DNA of 64,000 nt from UBA1672 sp050633645 (GTDB lineage Bacteria > Pseudomonadota > Alphaproteobacteria > Micavibrionales > Micavibrionaceae). The translations under genes and the position numbers were made by a program. Of the stretch, positions 17,210 through 27,306 are shown one piece after another. The stretch spans positions 124,001-188,000 of the forward strand of contig JBOEGX010000001.1 in the NCBI GenBank assembly GCA_050633645.1, in the 5' to 3' direction. Under the pieces are notes generated by a model. That model saw nothing but the letters and a program-made list of their open reading frames with translations, did no database searches and was not told the origin of the DNA. Position 1 is the first letter of the stretch; every line of letters begins with the position of its first letter.

Positions 17210-17728
17210 ATGACTTTTGTACCGAAATCGAGCTATTCTTATGAAGACATAATTTCTTGTGGAGAGGGTGAATTATTTGGCCCTGGCAATGCACAATTAC
17301 CATTGCCGCCGATGTTGATGTTTGACCGTATTACCAATGTATCGACCGAGGGCGGTGCGTATGGAAAGGGCGTGATTGAGGCGGAATTTGATATTAAGCC
17401 TGACCTTTGGTTTTTTGAATGCCACTTTAAGGGTGACCCCGTTATGCCAGGATGTCTTGGTTTGGATGCGGTGTGGCAGCTTTTGGGGTTTTACCTTGGC
17501 TGGACTGGCGCGCAAGGATCTGGCCGTGCGCTCGGTTTGGGTGATCTTAAGCTATCAGAGCAAATTCAGCCAAGCTCAAAACTTGTTAAATATGTCGTCG
17601 ATATTAAGCGTGTGATGAATGGCAAGCTAGTTCTTGGTATTGGTGATGGCACTGTTTATGTTGATGGCGCGGTTGCTTGTAAAGTATCAGGCATGAAGGT
17701 CGGGTTATTTGATAACCCTGCAAAATAA
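17210..17728 (+). CDS. fabA: 3-hydroxydecanoyl-ACP dehydratase/isomerase FabA
   Basis: FabA dehydrates 3-hydroxyacyl-ACP and isomerises the C10 intermediate, starting anaerobic unsaturated fatty acid synthesis. The 172-residue protein has the hot-dog fold motif FFECHFKGDPVMPG with catalytic His72 and Asp86 in GLDAVWQ. It heads fabA-fabB-fabI, which together can make and elongate the unsaturated branch and reduce enoyl-ACP. Confidence 0.97.
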   Translation: MTFVPKSSYSYEDIISCGEGELFGPGNAQLPLPPMLMFDRITNVSTEGGAYGKGVIEAEFDIKPDLWFFECHFKGDPVMPGCLGLDAVWQLLGFYLGWTGAQGSGRALGLGDLKLSEQIQPSSKLVKYVVDIKRVMNGKLVLGIGDGTVYVDGAVACKVSGMKVGLFDNPAK

Positions 17729-17751
17729 TTTTAGACATTAAGGAGGCGAAT

Positions 17752-18978
17752 ATGCGCCGCGTTGTTGTAACGGGAATGGGGATTGTTTCCTGTATTGGGA
17801 ATAATGTTGAAGAGGTTTTAGCGTCGTTAAAAGCAGGTAAATCTGGCATTACGGCCTCGCCTGAATATGCGGAGCTTGGTTTCCGTTCGCAAGTTTATGG
17901 TAAGCCCGATATTGTTTTAGCAGATTATATTGATAAGCGTTTATTCCGTTTTATGGGCGATACGGCGGCGTATAACCATTTAGCGATGGAGCAAGCGATT
18001 GCGGATTCTGGTATGGATGAATCCGATGTGAGTAATGAGCGTACAGGAATTATTATGGGCTCTGGCGGGCCATCAACACGTGCGCAGGTCGCGGCGGCTG
18101 ATATTACCCGCGAAAAGGGGCCAAAACGTGTTGGGCCGTTTGCTGTACCTAAGTGTATGTCGTCAACGACTTCGGCGACGATTGCGACGAATTTCAAGAT
18201 AAAGGGTCTTAATTACTCTATTTCTTCAGCGTGTTCGACATCCGCGCATTGTATTGGAAACGCGGTTGAGCAAATTCAATGGGGTAAGCAAGATGTTATG
18301 TTTGCCGGTGGAGCGGAAGAGCTTGATTGGACGCTTTCCGTTTTGTTTGATGCGATGGGCGCAATGTCTTCGGCTTACAATGATACACCAGAAAAAGCGG
18401 CGCGCGCATATGATGCCAATCGTGATGGATTTGTTATTGCAGGCGGCGGCGCGGTTTTGGCTCTTGAAGAGCTTGAACATGCGAAGGCGCGTGGCGCAAA
18501 AATATATGCCGAAGTTACGGGCTATGGCGCGACTTCTGACGGGCATGACATGGTTGCGCCGAGCGGTGAAGGCGCGGTGCGTTGTATGAAGATGGCTCTT
18601 TCAACCGTGAAAACGCCTGTGACTTATATTAATCCGCACGGGACATCGACGCCTGTTGGAGATATTACGGAGGCGAATGCGATTCGTGAGGTGTTTGATC
18701 CGCTTGATCAAGATGTTCCGTATATTAGTGCGACAAAGTCGATGACAGGACATTCATTAGGTGCAACTGGCGCGCAAGAGGCAATTTATAGTTTATTGAT
18801 GATGCAGCATAATTTTGTTGCGCCGAGTATTAATGTGGAAACATTGGATGAAGGCGCAAAAGGTTTGCCGATTGCGACGTCGCGCGTTGATAATGTTGAT
18901 CATGAAACCGTGATTTCTAATAGTTTTGGTTTTGGTGGTACGAATTGTACGCTCGCGATGAGCCGCTATAAAGATTAG
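17752..18978 (+). CDS. fabB: 3-oxoacyl-ACP synthase I FabB
   Basis: FabB condenses malonyl-ACP with acyl-ACP and is the partner of FabA in unsaturated fatty acid synthesis. The 408-residue thiolase-fold protein carries the Cys-His-His triad: C161 in SSACSTSAHC, H296 in NPHGTSTP and H334 in GHSLGATG. Position after fabA (23-base gap, AAGGAGG-like site) supports FabB over FabF. Confidence 0.96.
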   Translation: MRRVVVTGMGIVSCIGNNVEEVLASLKAGKSGITASPEYAELGFRSQVYGKPDIVLADYIDKRLFRFMGDTAAYNHLAMEQAIADSGMDESDVSNERTGIIMGSGGPSTRAQVAAADITREKGPKRVGPFAVPKCMSSTTSATIATNFKIKGLNYSISSACSTSAHCIGNAVEQIQWGKQDVMFAGGAEELDWTLSVLFDAMGAMSSAYNDTPEKAARAYDANRDGFVIAGGGAVLALEELEHAKARGAKIYAEVTGYGATSDGHDMVAPSGEGAVRCMKMALSTVKTPVTYINPHGTSTPVGDITEANAIREVFDPLDQDVPYISATKSMTGHSLGATGAQEAIYSLLMMQHNFVAPSINVETLDEGAKGLPIATSRVDNVDHETVISNSFGFGGTNCTLAMSRYKD

Positions 18979-18998
18979 ATATAAGGAATATAAAAATA

Positions 18999-19805
18999 AT
19001 GAAAAATGATCTTATGAAGGGCAAACGTGGCTTGGTCATGGGCGTTGCGAATGAGAAGTCAATCGCATGGGGAATGGCGAAGGCTTTATCTGATTCAGGT
19101 GCGGAGATGGCGTTTACGTATCAAGGTGATGCCTTTGGTAAGCGTGTTAAGCCGTTAGCCGAGAGTATCGGCGCGAAGATTGTTTTGGATTGTGATGTGT
19201 CGAATGAAGATGATCTGGATTCATTGTTTTCTGTTTTGGAAAAAGAATGGGGCAAGATTGATTTTATTATTCATGCGATAGCGTATTCGAATAAGGATGA
19301 GCTACAAGGTCGCTATAGCGATACGACGCTCAGTAATTTTTTAAATACGATGCATATTTCCTGCTTCTCTTTTACCTCTATCATGCGCCGCGCGCGTGGA
19401 ATGATGAATGAGGGCGGGTCTGCGGTTACGCTTAGTTATTATGGTGCGGAAAAAGTGATGCCGAATTACAATATTATGGGCGTTGCGAAGGCCGCGTTGG
19501 AGGCGTCGGTGCGTTATTTGGCGGCGGATTTGGGGCCAGATGGTATTCGTGTCAACGCCATTAGCGCGGGGCCAATGCGGACTTTGGCCGGCGCGGTTAT
19601 TGGTGGGGCGCGTAAGACATTTAAATATAATGTTGTGACGTCGCCGCTTCGTCGCTCGGTTGAGCTTGAAGAGCTTGGAAATACGGGGCTTTATTTGCTC
19701 TCTGATTTATCATCCGCCGTGACGGGTGAGGTGCATTATGTTGATTGCGGGTTTAACGCGATTGGTATGCCGTCGCATGATAGTATGGATGCGCTGAATA
19801 GCTGA
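18999..19805 (+). CDS. fabI: Enoyl-ACP reductase FabI
   Basis: FabI performs the NADH-dependent last step of each elongation round. The 268-residue SDR-type protein has the FabI-specific N-terminal cofactor pattern GVANEKSIAWG and the catalytic Tyr157 and Lys164 in YNIMGVAK (Y-x6-K). It is 20 bases after fabB in the same operon. About 230 bases without a gene follow; I see only T-rich sequence there. Confidence 0.96.
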   Translation: MKNDLMKGKRGLVMGVANEKSIAWGMAKALSDSGAEMAFTYQGDAFGKRVKPLAESIGAKIVLDCDVSNEDDLDSLFSVLEKEWGKIDFIIHAIAYSNKDELQGRYSDTTLSNFLNTMHISCFSFTSIMRRARGMMNEGGSAVTLSYYGAEKVMPNYNIMGVAKAALEASVRYLAADLGPDGIRVNAISAGPMRTLAGAVIGGARKTFKYNVVTSPLRRSVELEELGNTGLYLLSDLSSAVTGEVHYVDCGFNAIGMPSHDSMDALNS

Positions 19806-20035
19806 TTTTTTTTTAGATCCTTTTCTTCACTTGGTTCTTATTGTTCGTTCTTTCACTTTGTTATTGGGGAGGGGTGAGTGAATGATATATCTATTTGTTT
19901 TATAACGATATTTCTTTAGTTTGTTTTTTGTAATTTTTTTGGTTCTTCAGTTTGTTTGGGAGTCTATAATGCAAAAAGATAGATTTGTGGTGTTTTCAAA
20001 TAGGATTATATGCCAATAACGTATGGTGGGCAAAT

Positions 20036-20782
20036 TTAATGCACCATGAACATGCCTTCTAAAATAACATCGGGGACGTCAGAGAAAAATCCATCCACGC
20101 CATAGCTTTGGAGCATGCGGGCTTGGTCGGGGTTGTTGATTGTGTAGGCTAGAACTGATTTTTCCATATCGAGGATGCTTTCGATTTGGTCGCGTGATGT
20201 TTTATCGCCCGCGATGTTTACGGTTGCGACGTCTAAATATTTTACTAAATCTTCCCAATTTTCAGGCCATTCAGGGGGAAGGATAAGCCCGCGATACCAA
20301 TCGGTGGCCATGTCTTGTGCGACTTCTAATGATACGTGAGAGAATGATGAGATGAGCAAACGGTCATGGTCATCCCAGATTGTGGAAAGGAGGTCGAGCG
20401 CAATTTCGGCGGTGAGTTTTTCACGCCCAGGGCATGGTTTGATTTCCATGTTAAATCCGAGGTTACGATCGATTAGAACCTCTATTGTTTCCTCTAATGT
20501 TGGGATTTTTATACCCGTGAAGCTGTCGGCGTACCAGCTGCCGCATTCCAAATCCTGAAGCTCTTCATAAGTTTTTTCTGCGATATTTCCGCTTCCGTTT
20601 GTGGTTCTGTCTAAGGTATCATCATGGAAGATAATGGGCACTTCGTCTTTTGTGATTTTGACGTCAAGCTCCACCCATTCTACGCCCATATCGGCGGCGG
20701 TGTGGATGGCTTCGAGGGTGTTTTCAGGGGCGTAGCCCGCGCATCCACGGTGCCCTATGATTTTAGGTAGTTTGAGAGGCAT
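20036..20782 (-). CDS. ugpQ: Glycerophosphodiester phosphodiesterase
   Basis: The 248-residue protein is a GDPD of the UgpQ type. It has the N-terminal IGHRGCAGYAPENT motif with catalytic His, then ELDVKITKDEVPIIFHDDTLDRTTNG with the second His and acidic metal ligands. It hydrolyses glycerophosphodiesters to glycerol-3-phosphate. No signal peptide is present, so it is cytoplasmic. It is divergent from gpmI; the 117-base gap should contain both promoters. Confidence 0.92.
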   Translation of the reverse strand: MPLKLPKIIGHRGCAGYAPENTLEAIHTAADMGVEWVELDVKITKDEVPIIFHDDTLDRTTNGSGNIAEKTYEELQDLECGSWYADSFTGIKIPTLEETIEVLIDRNLGFNMEIKPCPGREKLTAEIALDLLSTIWDDHDRLLISSFSHVSLEVAQDMATDWYRGLILPPEWPENWEDLVKYLDVATVNIAGDKTSRDQIESILDMEKSVLAYTINNPDQARMLQSYGVDGFFSDVPDVILEGMFMVH

Positions 20783-20899
20783 TTCTAATTTTTTCCATTT
20801 TTTGTTATGTGTTGAAACTCTTATATTTTGGCGTAAAAATCCAGTGCTTTTTATGATTTGAATTGATATGGTGCGTTTACTAACACAAAGGAAAAGACT

Positions 20900-22426
20900 A
20901 TGCCCGTGAAAAAGCCAGTTGTTTTATGTATTCTTGATGGATGGGGAATTGGTGATGGCGGCGAATATGACGCGATTTCGAGTGCGAACACGCCGTGTTA
21001 TGATGCGATGATGGCGAGTTTCCCCAATACGACTCTGACGACCTTTGGCGCGCAGGTTGGTTTGCCAGATGGGCAGATGGGGAATTCAGAAGTTGGGCAT
21101 ATGAATATTGGCGCGGGGCGCGTGGTGATGCAGTTTTTGCCGCGTATTCATAAGGCTTTCGCGGAAGGGGCTGTTGCCGATATTCAGGCCGTTAAGGACA
21201 TGATTATGCGGCTCAAGGTCAGTGGTAAGGCGTGTCATATTATGGGTTTGCTTTCCGATGGCGGGGTGCATGCTCATATAGATCATATTATTGCGTTGGC
21301 GGGGATATTGGGAGATGCAGGTATTCGCACGCATATTCATGGATTTACCGACGGGCGTGATTGCGCGCCACATAGCGGGAAGGGATTTGTTGAGCAAACG
21401 GAAAAGGCGGTGGCTGCGCATAGCAGCGTTACGCTATCGACCTTATGTGGGCGTTATTTTGCGATGGATCGTGATAAGCGGTGGGAGCGGGTGCGGAAAT
21501 CTTATGATGCGATTATAGGCGCGAAAGGTACGCCTGTTGATAGCGCGAAAGACGCGATGCAGGTCAGTTATGATGCAGGCGTGACGGATGAATTTATTGA
21601 GCCGTTGATCCTCAATGATTACCAAGGGATTGATGAGGGCGATGCGATTTTATTTGCGAATTTCCGTAATGATCGTGCGCGGGAGTTACTACAGGCGATA
21701 TTGGTGCAGGATTTTGACGGATTTGAGCGTGATGGCGGCGTGCCAAAACTATCTGCTGCGCTTGGTATGGTTGAATATTCGGATGAGCTGAACCCGTTGA
21801 TGGATATTATGTTTTCACCTATTGAGCACAAGAATATTTTGGGTGAGGTTGTTGCGGCGCATGGCTTGACGCAAATGCGTATGGCGGAAACGGAAAAATA
21901 TCCGCATGTGACGTTTTTCTTTAATTGCGGGCGTGAAGTTCCCTATGACGGTGAGGAGCGCATAATGGTGAATTCGCCGAAGGTGGCGACCTATGATTTG
22001 CAGCCTGAGATGTCGGCGCCGGAGCTCTCTGAAAAGTTGTTAAAAGTCATTGATGATAACAAGCATGATGTGGTGATCGTTAATTTTGCCAATACCGATA
22101 TGGTTGGGCATACGGGATTAGTTGCGGCGGCACGTGCGGCAGCGGAAAGTGTTGACGGGATGCTGTGTAAGCTACAATCTCTTGTGCTTGAAAAAGGTGG
22201 GGTGTTGCTCGTCACGGCGGATCATGGGAATGCGGATCAAATGTTTGATCCTGTGACGAATGGGCCGCATACGGCGCATACGCTTAATCCTGTGCCGTTT
22301 ATTGTTGTGGGCGCGGGGGATGTGAATTTGCAGGAGGGCAAGCTTGCGGATATTGCACCGACAATGCTGCATTTTCTTGAGATTGAGCAGCCATGTGAAA
22401 TGGATGGTGAGTGTTTGGTTAGCTAA
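20900..22426 (+). CDS. gpmI: Cofactor-independent phosphoglycerate mutase
   Basis: GpmI interconverts 3- and 2-phosphoglycerate using two manganese ions. The 508-residue protein matches the family: LDGWGIG with metal-binding Asp13, the phospho-acceptor Ser63 in GNSEVGHMNIGAG, FTDGRDC, NFRNDRARE, NTDMVGHTG and TADHGNADQM. A good ribosome binding site (AAAGGAAAAG) precedes the ATG. Its stop overlaps the end of the opposite gene by 8 bases. Confidence 0.97.
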   Translation: MPVKKPVVLCILDGWGIGDGGEYDAISSANTPCYDAMMASFPNTTLTTFGAQVGLPDGQMGNSEVGHMNIGAGRVVMQFLPRIHKAFAEGAVADIQAVKDMIMRLKVSGKACHIMGLLSDGGVHAHIDHIIALAGILGDAGIRTHIHGFTDGRDCAPHSGKGFVEQTEKAVAAHSSVTLSTLCGRYFAMDRDKRWERVRKSYDAIIGAKGTPVDSAKDAMQVSYDAGVTDEFIEPLILNDYQGIDEGDAILFANFRNDRARELLQAILVQDFDGFERDGGVPKLSAALGMVEYSDELNPLMDIMFSPIEHKNILGEVVAAHGLTQMRMAETEKYPHVTFFFNCGREVPYDGEERIMVNSPKVATYDLQPEMSAPELSEKLLKVIDDNKHDVVIVNFANTDMVGHTGLVAAARAAAESVDGMLCKLQSLVLEKGGVLLVTADHGNADQMFDPVTNGPHTAHTLNPVPFIVVGAGDVNLQEGKLADIAPTMLHFLEIEQPCEMDGECLVS

Positions 22427-23012
22427 TGCCGTGTTCTTGTATTAATTCTTTACGTAGAAGCGCATCCGTATAATATGATTGTGTGTCTGGCTTTTCGATT
22501 AAATCTGCGGTGTTAATAGGGATATGAATTTTATGCTGTATGCAGTGTTGAAGTTTTTCAACAAAGTTTCCCCAAGCGATTTTGTCATCGGTTAGTGAGC
22601 CAATGCATTTTACATCGCCGTTTTTTGTGCCTAAATACTCAGGTGAGTTTGGTATAAATGTGGGGGTGTTTCTAACTTTTACTTCGTAATTTTTGTTTTG
22701 TGGGAGGCTCATGTTTTTCTTGGCAAGATGATTTCCGATAATAAAATTATCTGGGAAATGTTTTAATCGTTTATCTGTATCGTGCTGCATAAACGGTAGT
22801 ATTGAAAATCCTGCAATTTCATCGTCATTGTTTGTTGTAGATAAAACAGCGGTAACGATTCCTGCATAAAAATTGAATGGGGCGTCTTTGTGTAGGTTTT
22901 TTGATTTTCGTACCGTGATGATATCACCAGGTTCGACATTCTGATCATCCAAAAGGAGAACATCACCTTTTGGCAATAAATTATGGTCTTCATTAAATTT
23001 GTTTTTAATCAA
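22419..23012 (-). CDS. Hypothetical protein, possibly with a PemK/MazF-like barrel
   Basis: The 197-residue protein has no signal or membrane segment. Residues 25-60 read like an SH3-type barrel entry of PemK/MazF proteins (VEPGDIITVRK, then a hydrophobic strand GIVTAVL), and a later strand and turn resemble the second half (YEVKVRN, VKCIGSLTDD). The resemblance is weak and no antitoxin gene is adjacent, so function is left open. It is AT-rich and wedged between gpmI (8-base overlap of the ends) and rpsO, a position where most relatives should have no gene. This suggests an acquired gene. Confidence 0.6.
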   Translation of the reverse strand: MIKNKFNEDHNLLPKGDVLLLDDQNVEPGDIITVRKSKNLHKDAPFNFYAGIVTAVLSTTNNDDEIAGFSILPFMQHDTDKRLKHFPDNFIIGNHLAKKNMSLPQNKNYEVKVRNTPTFIPNSPEYLGTKNGDVKCIGSLTDDKIAWGNFVEKLQHCIQHKIHIPINTADLIEKPDTQSYYTDALLRKELIQEHGIS

Positions 23013-23065
23013 AGGACTCTCCGCATTTCGTATTTATAGTATACTAAGCGAAAGCTAAGGCTATA

Positions 23066-23335
23066 TTAACGACGGACACCAAGCTCTTTAATCAATTTTT
23101 GGTAGCGGTCTTCGTTTTTACCTTTGAGGTAATCAAGAAGTTTACGACGCTTTGCAACCATTGCCAAAAGGCCACGGCGGCTGTGGAAGTCTTTTTTGTG
23201 CACTTGCATATGCTCTGACAATTCAGAGATGCGTGATGTCAGGATAGCGACTTGGACTTCTGGTGAGCCAGTGTCTTCTTTCGCGGTTGCGAATTTTTTA
23301 ATTACTTCTGCTTTTTGAGCGGTGTTCATAGTCAT
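23066..23335 (-). CDS. rpsO: 30S ribosomal protein S15
   Basis: The 89-residue protein is S15 by length and motifs (GSPEVQVAILTSRI, HKKDFHSRRGLL). It binds 16S rRNA in the central domain. It ends the minus-strand nusA-infB-rbfA-truB-rpsO run, 21 bases after truB, in the order conserved across proteobacteria. Confidence 0.98.
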   Translation of the reverse strand: MTMNTAQKAEVIKKFATAKEDTGSPEVQVAILTSRISELSEHMQVHKKDFHSRRGLLAMVAKRRKLLDYLKGKNEDRYQKLIKELGVRR

Positions 23336-23356
23336 GGTTTTTTCCTTTTCGAATAT

Positions 23357-24295
23357 CTATACGTTAAAAATACGGATTGGTTTTATATCGGCTCTGGATT
23401 GTTCAATTAAAGCAACGGGGTTGCCTTCAAACATTGCCAGTGCGGTTATGCTTTCCTTTTGTCCTAGACCTGCATTCGTTAAACGTTCGAAATCAAGTTT
23501 TGAAACAAAGCAGAGCGCCTGTCCGTTGCGGATTTTTGCCGTTTCATTCCCCTTTAATTCCAGAGCCGGGATATCGTCCAGCGCGGTTTGGAGGGGTAGC
23601 AAGCATTCACTACGGGCGGAAAAGTATTCCATATCTTCTATGTTGTCCAGTAAAATCGCATCATCTATATGGAATCCGCCGACTTGGTCGCGACGAAGGG
23701 CGCTTATGAAGCCTTTTGTTCCTAAATGCTCGGCCAGATCGCGGGCGAGGGAGCGGACATAGGTACCTTTGCCGCAGACCATTTCAAAATCTGCTTCGTT
23801 ATCGCGGGATTCTAATAAGGTTAATTCATCGATTTGGACTTTGCGTGATTTAAGGTCGGGGATTTCGCCATTTCGTGCCATGTCATAGGCGCGTTTGCCG
23901 TTGACTTTAATTGCAGAGAAAAGGGGGGGGATTTGATCTATTTCGCCCATAAACTTTGGAAGCGCGTTTTCGATATCTTTTTGTGTTGGGCGGGTATCCG
24001 AGGTTTCGAGAATTTTGCCCTCCATATCGTCGGTATCGCGGCTTTCACCCCATGTTACGGTAAAGCGATAGACCTTTATATCGTCTTGAACGAAGGGAAT
24101 TGTTTTTGTGGCCTCACCCAGTGCAATGGGAAGAACGCCAGTTGCAAGTGGGTCGAGTGTTCCCGCGTGGCCGATTTTTTGTGCGTTGAGGATGCGGCGG
24201 AGTTTTCCGATGGCTTGTGTTGATGTCATGCCATAGGGTTTATTCAAATTGACCCAGCCAGAGATTGGATCGCCTTTTTTGTTTTTACGCCCCAT
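23357..24295 (-). CDS. truB: tRNA pseudouridine-55 synthase TruB
   Basis: TruB makes pseudouridine 55 in the T-loop of tRNAs. The 312-residue protein has the N-terminal GWVNLNKPYGMTS motif and the catalytic Asp48 in GHAGTLDPLATG, followed by RAYDMAR and the KGTYVRSLARDL block. It is 3 bases after rbfA in the operon. Confidence 0.96.
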   Translation of the reverse strand: MGRKNKKGDPISGWVNLNKPYGMTSTQAIGKLRRILNAQKIGHAGTLDPLATGVLPIALGEATKTIPFVQDDIKVYRFTVTWGESRDTDDMEGKILETSDTRPTQKDIENALPKFMGEIDQIPPLFSAIKVNGKRAYDMARNGEIPDLKSRKVQIDELTLLESRDNEADFEMVCGKGTYVRSLARDLAEHLGTKGFISALRRDQVGGFHIDDAILLDNIEDMEYFSARSECLLPLQTALDDIPALELKGNETAKIRNGQALCFVSKLDFERLTNAGLGQKESITALAMFEGNPVALIEQSRADIKPIRIFNV

Positions 24296-24298
24296 AAT

Positions 24299-24706
24299 TT
24301 ATTCTTCTTCGGTGTCGTTTGGAATATGAACGCCGCGTAAGATATTTGTTATATGCTGGGCTTCGTCAAAGGATGTGTCGGTTACGAATTTCACGCGAGG
24401 GGTGAATTTCATATTCATGTTACGGCCAATTTCCTTTTGAAATGTTTTTGCATTTTCATTTAAGGCTTCTATTAGCTCGTCCATATTATCGCCATTAATG
24501 GACATAACATAGGCGCGCGCGTGTTTCATATCGGGGGAGGGGCGAACCTCTGAAACGATAATGGTGTTGGATTTATTCAGTAAAAGCTCATCGTTAAAAT
24601 GGCCGCGTTGCAGGGTTTCGGAAATAATATGCCGAAGTTGCTCTCCAACGCGCAGTTGTCGTTGTGACGGGCCGTTTTGAGATTTTCCTTTATCGGATTT
24701 ACGCAT
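24299..24706 (-). CDS. rbfA: Ribosome-binding factor A
   Basis: RbfA is a KH-fold factor for late maturation of the 30S subunit. The 135-residue protein shows RVGEQLRHIISETLQRG at the start, VSEVRPSPDMKHARAYV in the middle and the PRVKFVTDTSFDEAQHI C-terminal block. It lies between infB (22 bases) and truB (3 bases), the normal order. Confidence 0.96.
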   Translation of the reverse strand: MRKSDKGKSQNGPSQRQLRVGEQLRHIISETLQRGHFNDELLLNKSNTIIVSEVRPSPDMKHARAYVMSINGDNMDELIEALNENAKTFQKEIGRNMNMKFTPRVKFVTDTSFDEAQHITNILRGVHIPNDTEEE

Positions 24707-24728
24707 ACTTTTATCTTTTTTGGCTTAA

Positions 24729-27200
24729 TTATTGGACTGTGCGCTCTTCTTCTATGATTTCAAAGCACTCAATAACGTCTCCTTCTTTGATGTCATCATA
24801 GCTTTCAAATGCCATACCACATTCTTGGCCTTCTTTAACGTCTTTGACTTCTTCTTTGAAGCGTTTGAGTGTTTTAAGCATACCTTCATGTATAACCACA
24901 TCATCACGGAGCAAGCGAACTTTTGAGCCGCGTTTAACGCTGCCTTCTGTGATTTCACATCCTGCAACTTTACCGACCTTCGTAATATTGAATACGTTTT
25001 TGATTTTGGCTTGGCCGATATATTCCTCACGGATTGTTGGGTCGAGCATTCCTGTTAGGATGGCTTTTGCATCATCAATGACGTTGTAGATAATGCTGTA
25101 GTAGCGGATATCGACACCGTCGCGGGTGGCCATGTCGCGTGCCTGAATATTTGCGCGGACGTTAAAGCCGATGATTAATGCGCCAGAGGCGTTTGCAAGG
25201 ATTACGTCTGATTCTGTAATTCCGCCGACACCAGTGTGCAGGATTTGAATTTCAATTTCAGGGTTTTCACTCATCATTTTATCGAAGGAGCCAGAAATGG
25301 CCTCGACTGAGCCATGAACATCGCCGCGAAGAATAACGGGGAGTTTGGTTTTTTCGCCATCTTGTTTTGTAGCAAGAATTTGTTCCATTGTTGTACGGCC
25401 TTTAACGGCCTTGGCGGCGGCAATTTCTTTGGCTTTGTGTTGTCGGTACTCTGCAACTTCGCGGGCTTTTGATTCCTCACGCGTGACGTTAAATATGTCA
25501 CCTGCTGATGGTGTTGTATTTGCCCCGAGAACCTCGACTGGTTGGCCTGGTATGGCCTCTTTCACATGGCGGCCTTTATCGTCAATAAGGGCACGAACTC
25601 TACCATACACTGCACCAGCAACAAAAATGTGGCCAATACGAAGTGTGCCTTTTTGAATAAGAACTGTTGCGACTGATCCACGGCCTGTTTCCATTTTAGA
25701 TTCGACAACGAAGCCTTGTGCCTCACGATTTGGATTGGTTTTTAGCTCTAAGACCTCGGCCTGAAGGAGAATAGCTTCCTCAAGCTTATCAAGGTTCATT
25801 TTTTTCTTTGCGGAAATTTCAATACATTGAACATCGCCGCCCATTTCTTCGATTACAACTTCATATTGAAGGAGGTCTTGCTTTACCTTTGTTGGATTTG
25901 CATCGGGAAGGTCAATTTTATTAACGGCCACGATAATTGGCACATTTGCCGCCTTTGCGTGGTTAATGGCCTCTATTGTTTGGGGCATGATTGAATCATT
26001 TGCCGCAACAACGATAACAACGATATCCGTTACATTTGCACCACGTGCACGCATTTCGGTGAAGGCGGCGTGTCCAGGAGTGTCAAGGAAAGTGATCTTA
26101 TCACCGCCAGATAATGTGACTTGGTAAGCGCCGATATGCTGCGTAATTCCACCAGCTTCGCCGGCGACAACATCTGTTTCACGCAACGCATCAAGAAGAG
26201 ATGTTTTACCATGGTCAACGTGTCCCATGATTGTAACAACGGGGGGGCGTGGCTCAAGATCTTCTTCGTTATCAATATGGTCATCAAGGCCGATTTCAAC
26301 ATCAGCATCAGTGACGCGTTTCATTTTATGCCCGAATTCGTCAATGATGAGTTCGGCAGTATCGGCATCAATGGTTTGTGTTCCTGTTGCGATAACGCCC
26401 ATTTTCATAAGAGCTTTAACAACATCTTTGCTGGGCTCAGCCATACGATTTGCAAGATCTTGAACAGTAATTGTTTCGGGAAGAGTGACTTCGCGAACTG
26501 ATTTTTGAGTTGGTTCTTGGAATGGTTGTGCGGCAAGGCGTGCCTTTTCCCGTGCGCGTTTTTGTGCGGCCAGGGATGGCCCTCTATCACGGTCATAATC
26601 ACGGTTTATGGCTTGTGTAACCGTTATACGGCCACCACGGCGATTATCTGACGTTCTTGGGGGAGCTTTGGGAGTCTCTTTCTTGATTTTATCACGATAG
26701 CTTTCGGTCGGGGCTGCATCGGAGTCTTTTGAGAAGGTTTTTGTTCTGCGTGTGTCTTCTTTTGCGCCTAAAGGTGCATCATCAGGTGAAGGTAAAGTTG
26801 GTTCAGCGGCGCTTTGTGCCTTTTCTTCTTTTTTTCTGATTGCTTCTTCGCGTGCTTTTTTCTCGGCAGCTTCTTTTTCTGCTTCTATTTTTTTGTCTTC
26901 AAGCGTCATTACGCGACGTTTAGGAAGCTCTTTTTTCTTTGTTTGGCCTTCAAGAGCAGCTTTTAATGCGCGTTCACGGGCGTTTTTTTCGCCTGATGTT
27001 AATGGGCCATCAGCGGCGGGCGTGTCTTTTGACGGCGCTGCTGTACGCTTGCGGCGTACTTCAACTGATACGCTTGGGCGTCCCGCACCTGATCTGGAGG
27101 GTGATGTTGACCCACCTTTTAAACTCAGTGTTTTACCAGATAGACTTAATGTCTTTCCGCCTGTATTTTTTTCGTCTTCTTTTTCTTTTTTATCAGTCAT
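24729..27200 (-). CDS. infB: Translation initiation factor IF-2
   Basis: IF-2 is the GTPase that places initiator tRNA on the ribosome. The 823-residue protein has a long charged, Lys/Glu/Ala-rich N-terminal region (1 to about 235) and then the IF2_N domain (about 238-290). The G domain starts with G1 GHVDHGKT (326-333), followed by DTPGHAAF and NKID, then domains II and III and the C-terminal fMet-tRNA binding domain. Length is normal for alphaproteobacteria. The nusA gene precedes it by 200 bases, a gap that in most relatives holds ylxR. Confidence 0.97.
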   Translation of the reverse strand: MTDKKEKEDEKNTGGKTLSLSGKTLSLKGGSTSPSRSGAGRPSVSVEVRRKRTAAPSKDTPAADGPLTSGEKNARERALKAALEGQTKKKELPKRRVMTLEDKKIEAEKEAAEKKAREEAIRKKEEKAQSAAEPTLPSPDDAPLGAKEDTRRTKTFSKDSDAAPTESYRDKIKKETPKAPPRTSDNRRGGRITVTQAINRDYDRDRGPSLAAQKRAREKARLAAQPFQEPTQKSVREVTLPETITVQDLANRMAEPSKDVVKALMKMGVIATGTQTIDADTAELIIDEFGHKMKRVTDADVEIGLDDHIDNEEDLEPRPPVVTIMGHVDHGKTSLLDALRETDVVAGEAGGITQHIGAYQVTLSGGDKITFLDTPGHAAFTEMRARGANVTDIVVIVVAANDSIMPQTIEAINHAKAANVPIIVAVNKIDLPDANPTKVKQDLLQYEVVIEEMGGDVQCIEISAKKKMNLDKLEEAILLQAEVLELKTNPNREAQGFVVESKMETGRGSVATVLIQKGTLRIGHIFVAGAVYGRVRALIDDKGRHVKEAIPGQPVEVLGANTTPSAGDIFNVTREESKAREVAEYRQHKAKEIAAAKAVKGRTTMEQILATKQDGEKTKLPVILRGDVHGSVEAISGSFDKMMSENPEIEIQILHTGVGGITESDVILANASGALIIGFNVRANIQARDMATRDGVDIRYYSIIYNVIDDAKAILTGMLDPTIREEYIGQAKIKNVFNITKVGKVAGCEITEGSVKRGSKVRLLRDDVVIHEGMLKTLKRFKEEVKDVKEGQECGMAFESYDDIKEGDVIECFEIIEEERTVQ

Positions 27201-27306
27201 TCTGTATCCGTTTAATTTTTACAGGGTTAGGTATACACCAGTTAGGGCGTAGTGCAAAATTTTTGTTGGTTTTTCTAAGGTTTTCTTGAAAAAATAGTAG
27301 ATAGAG

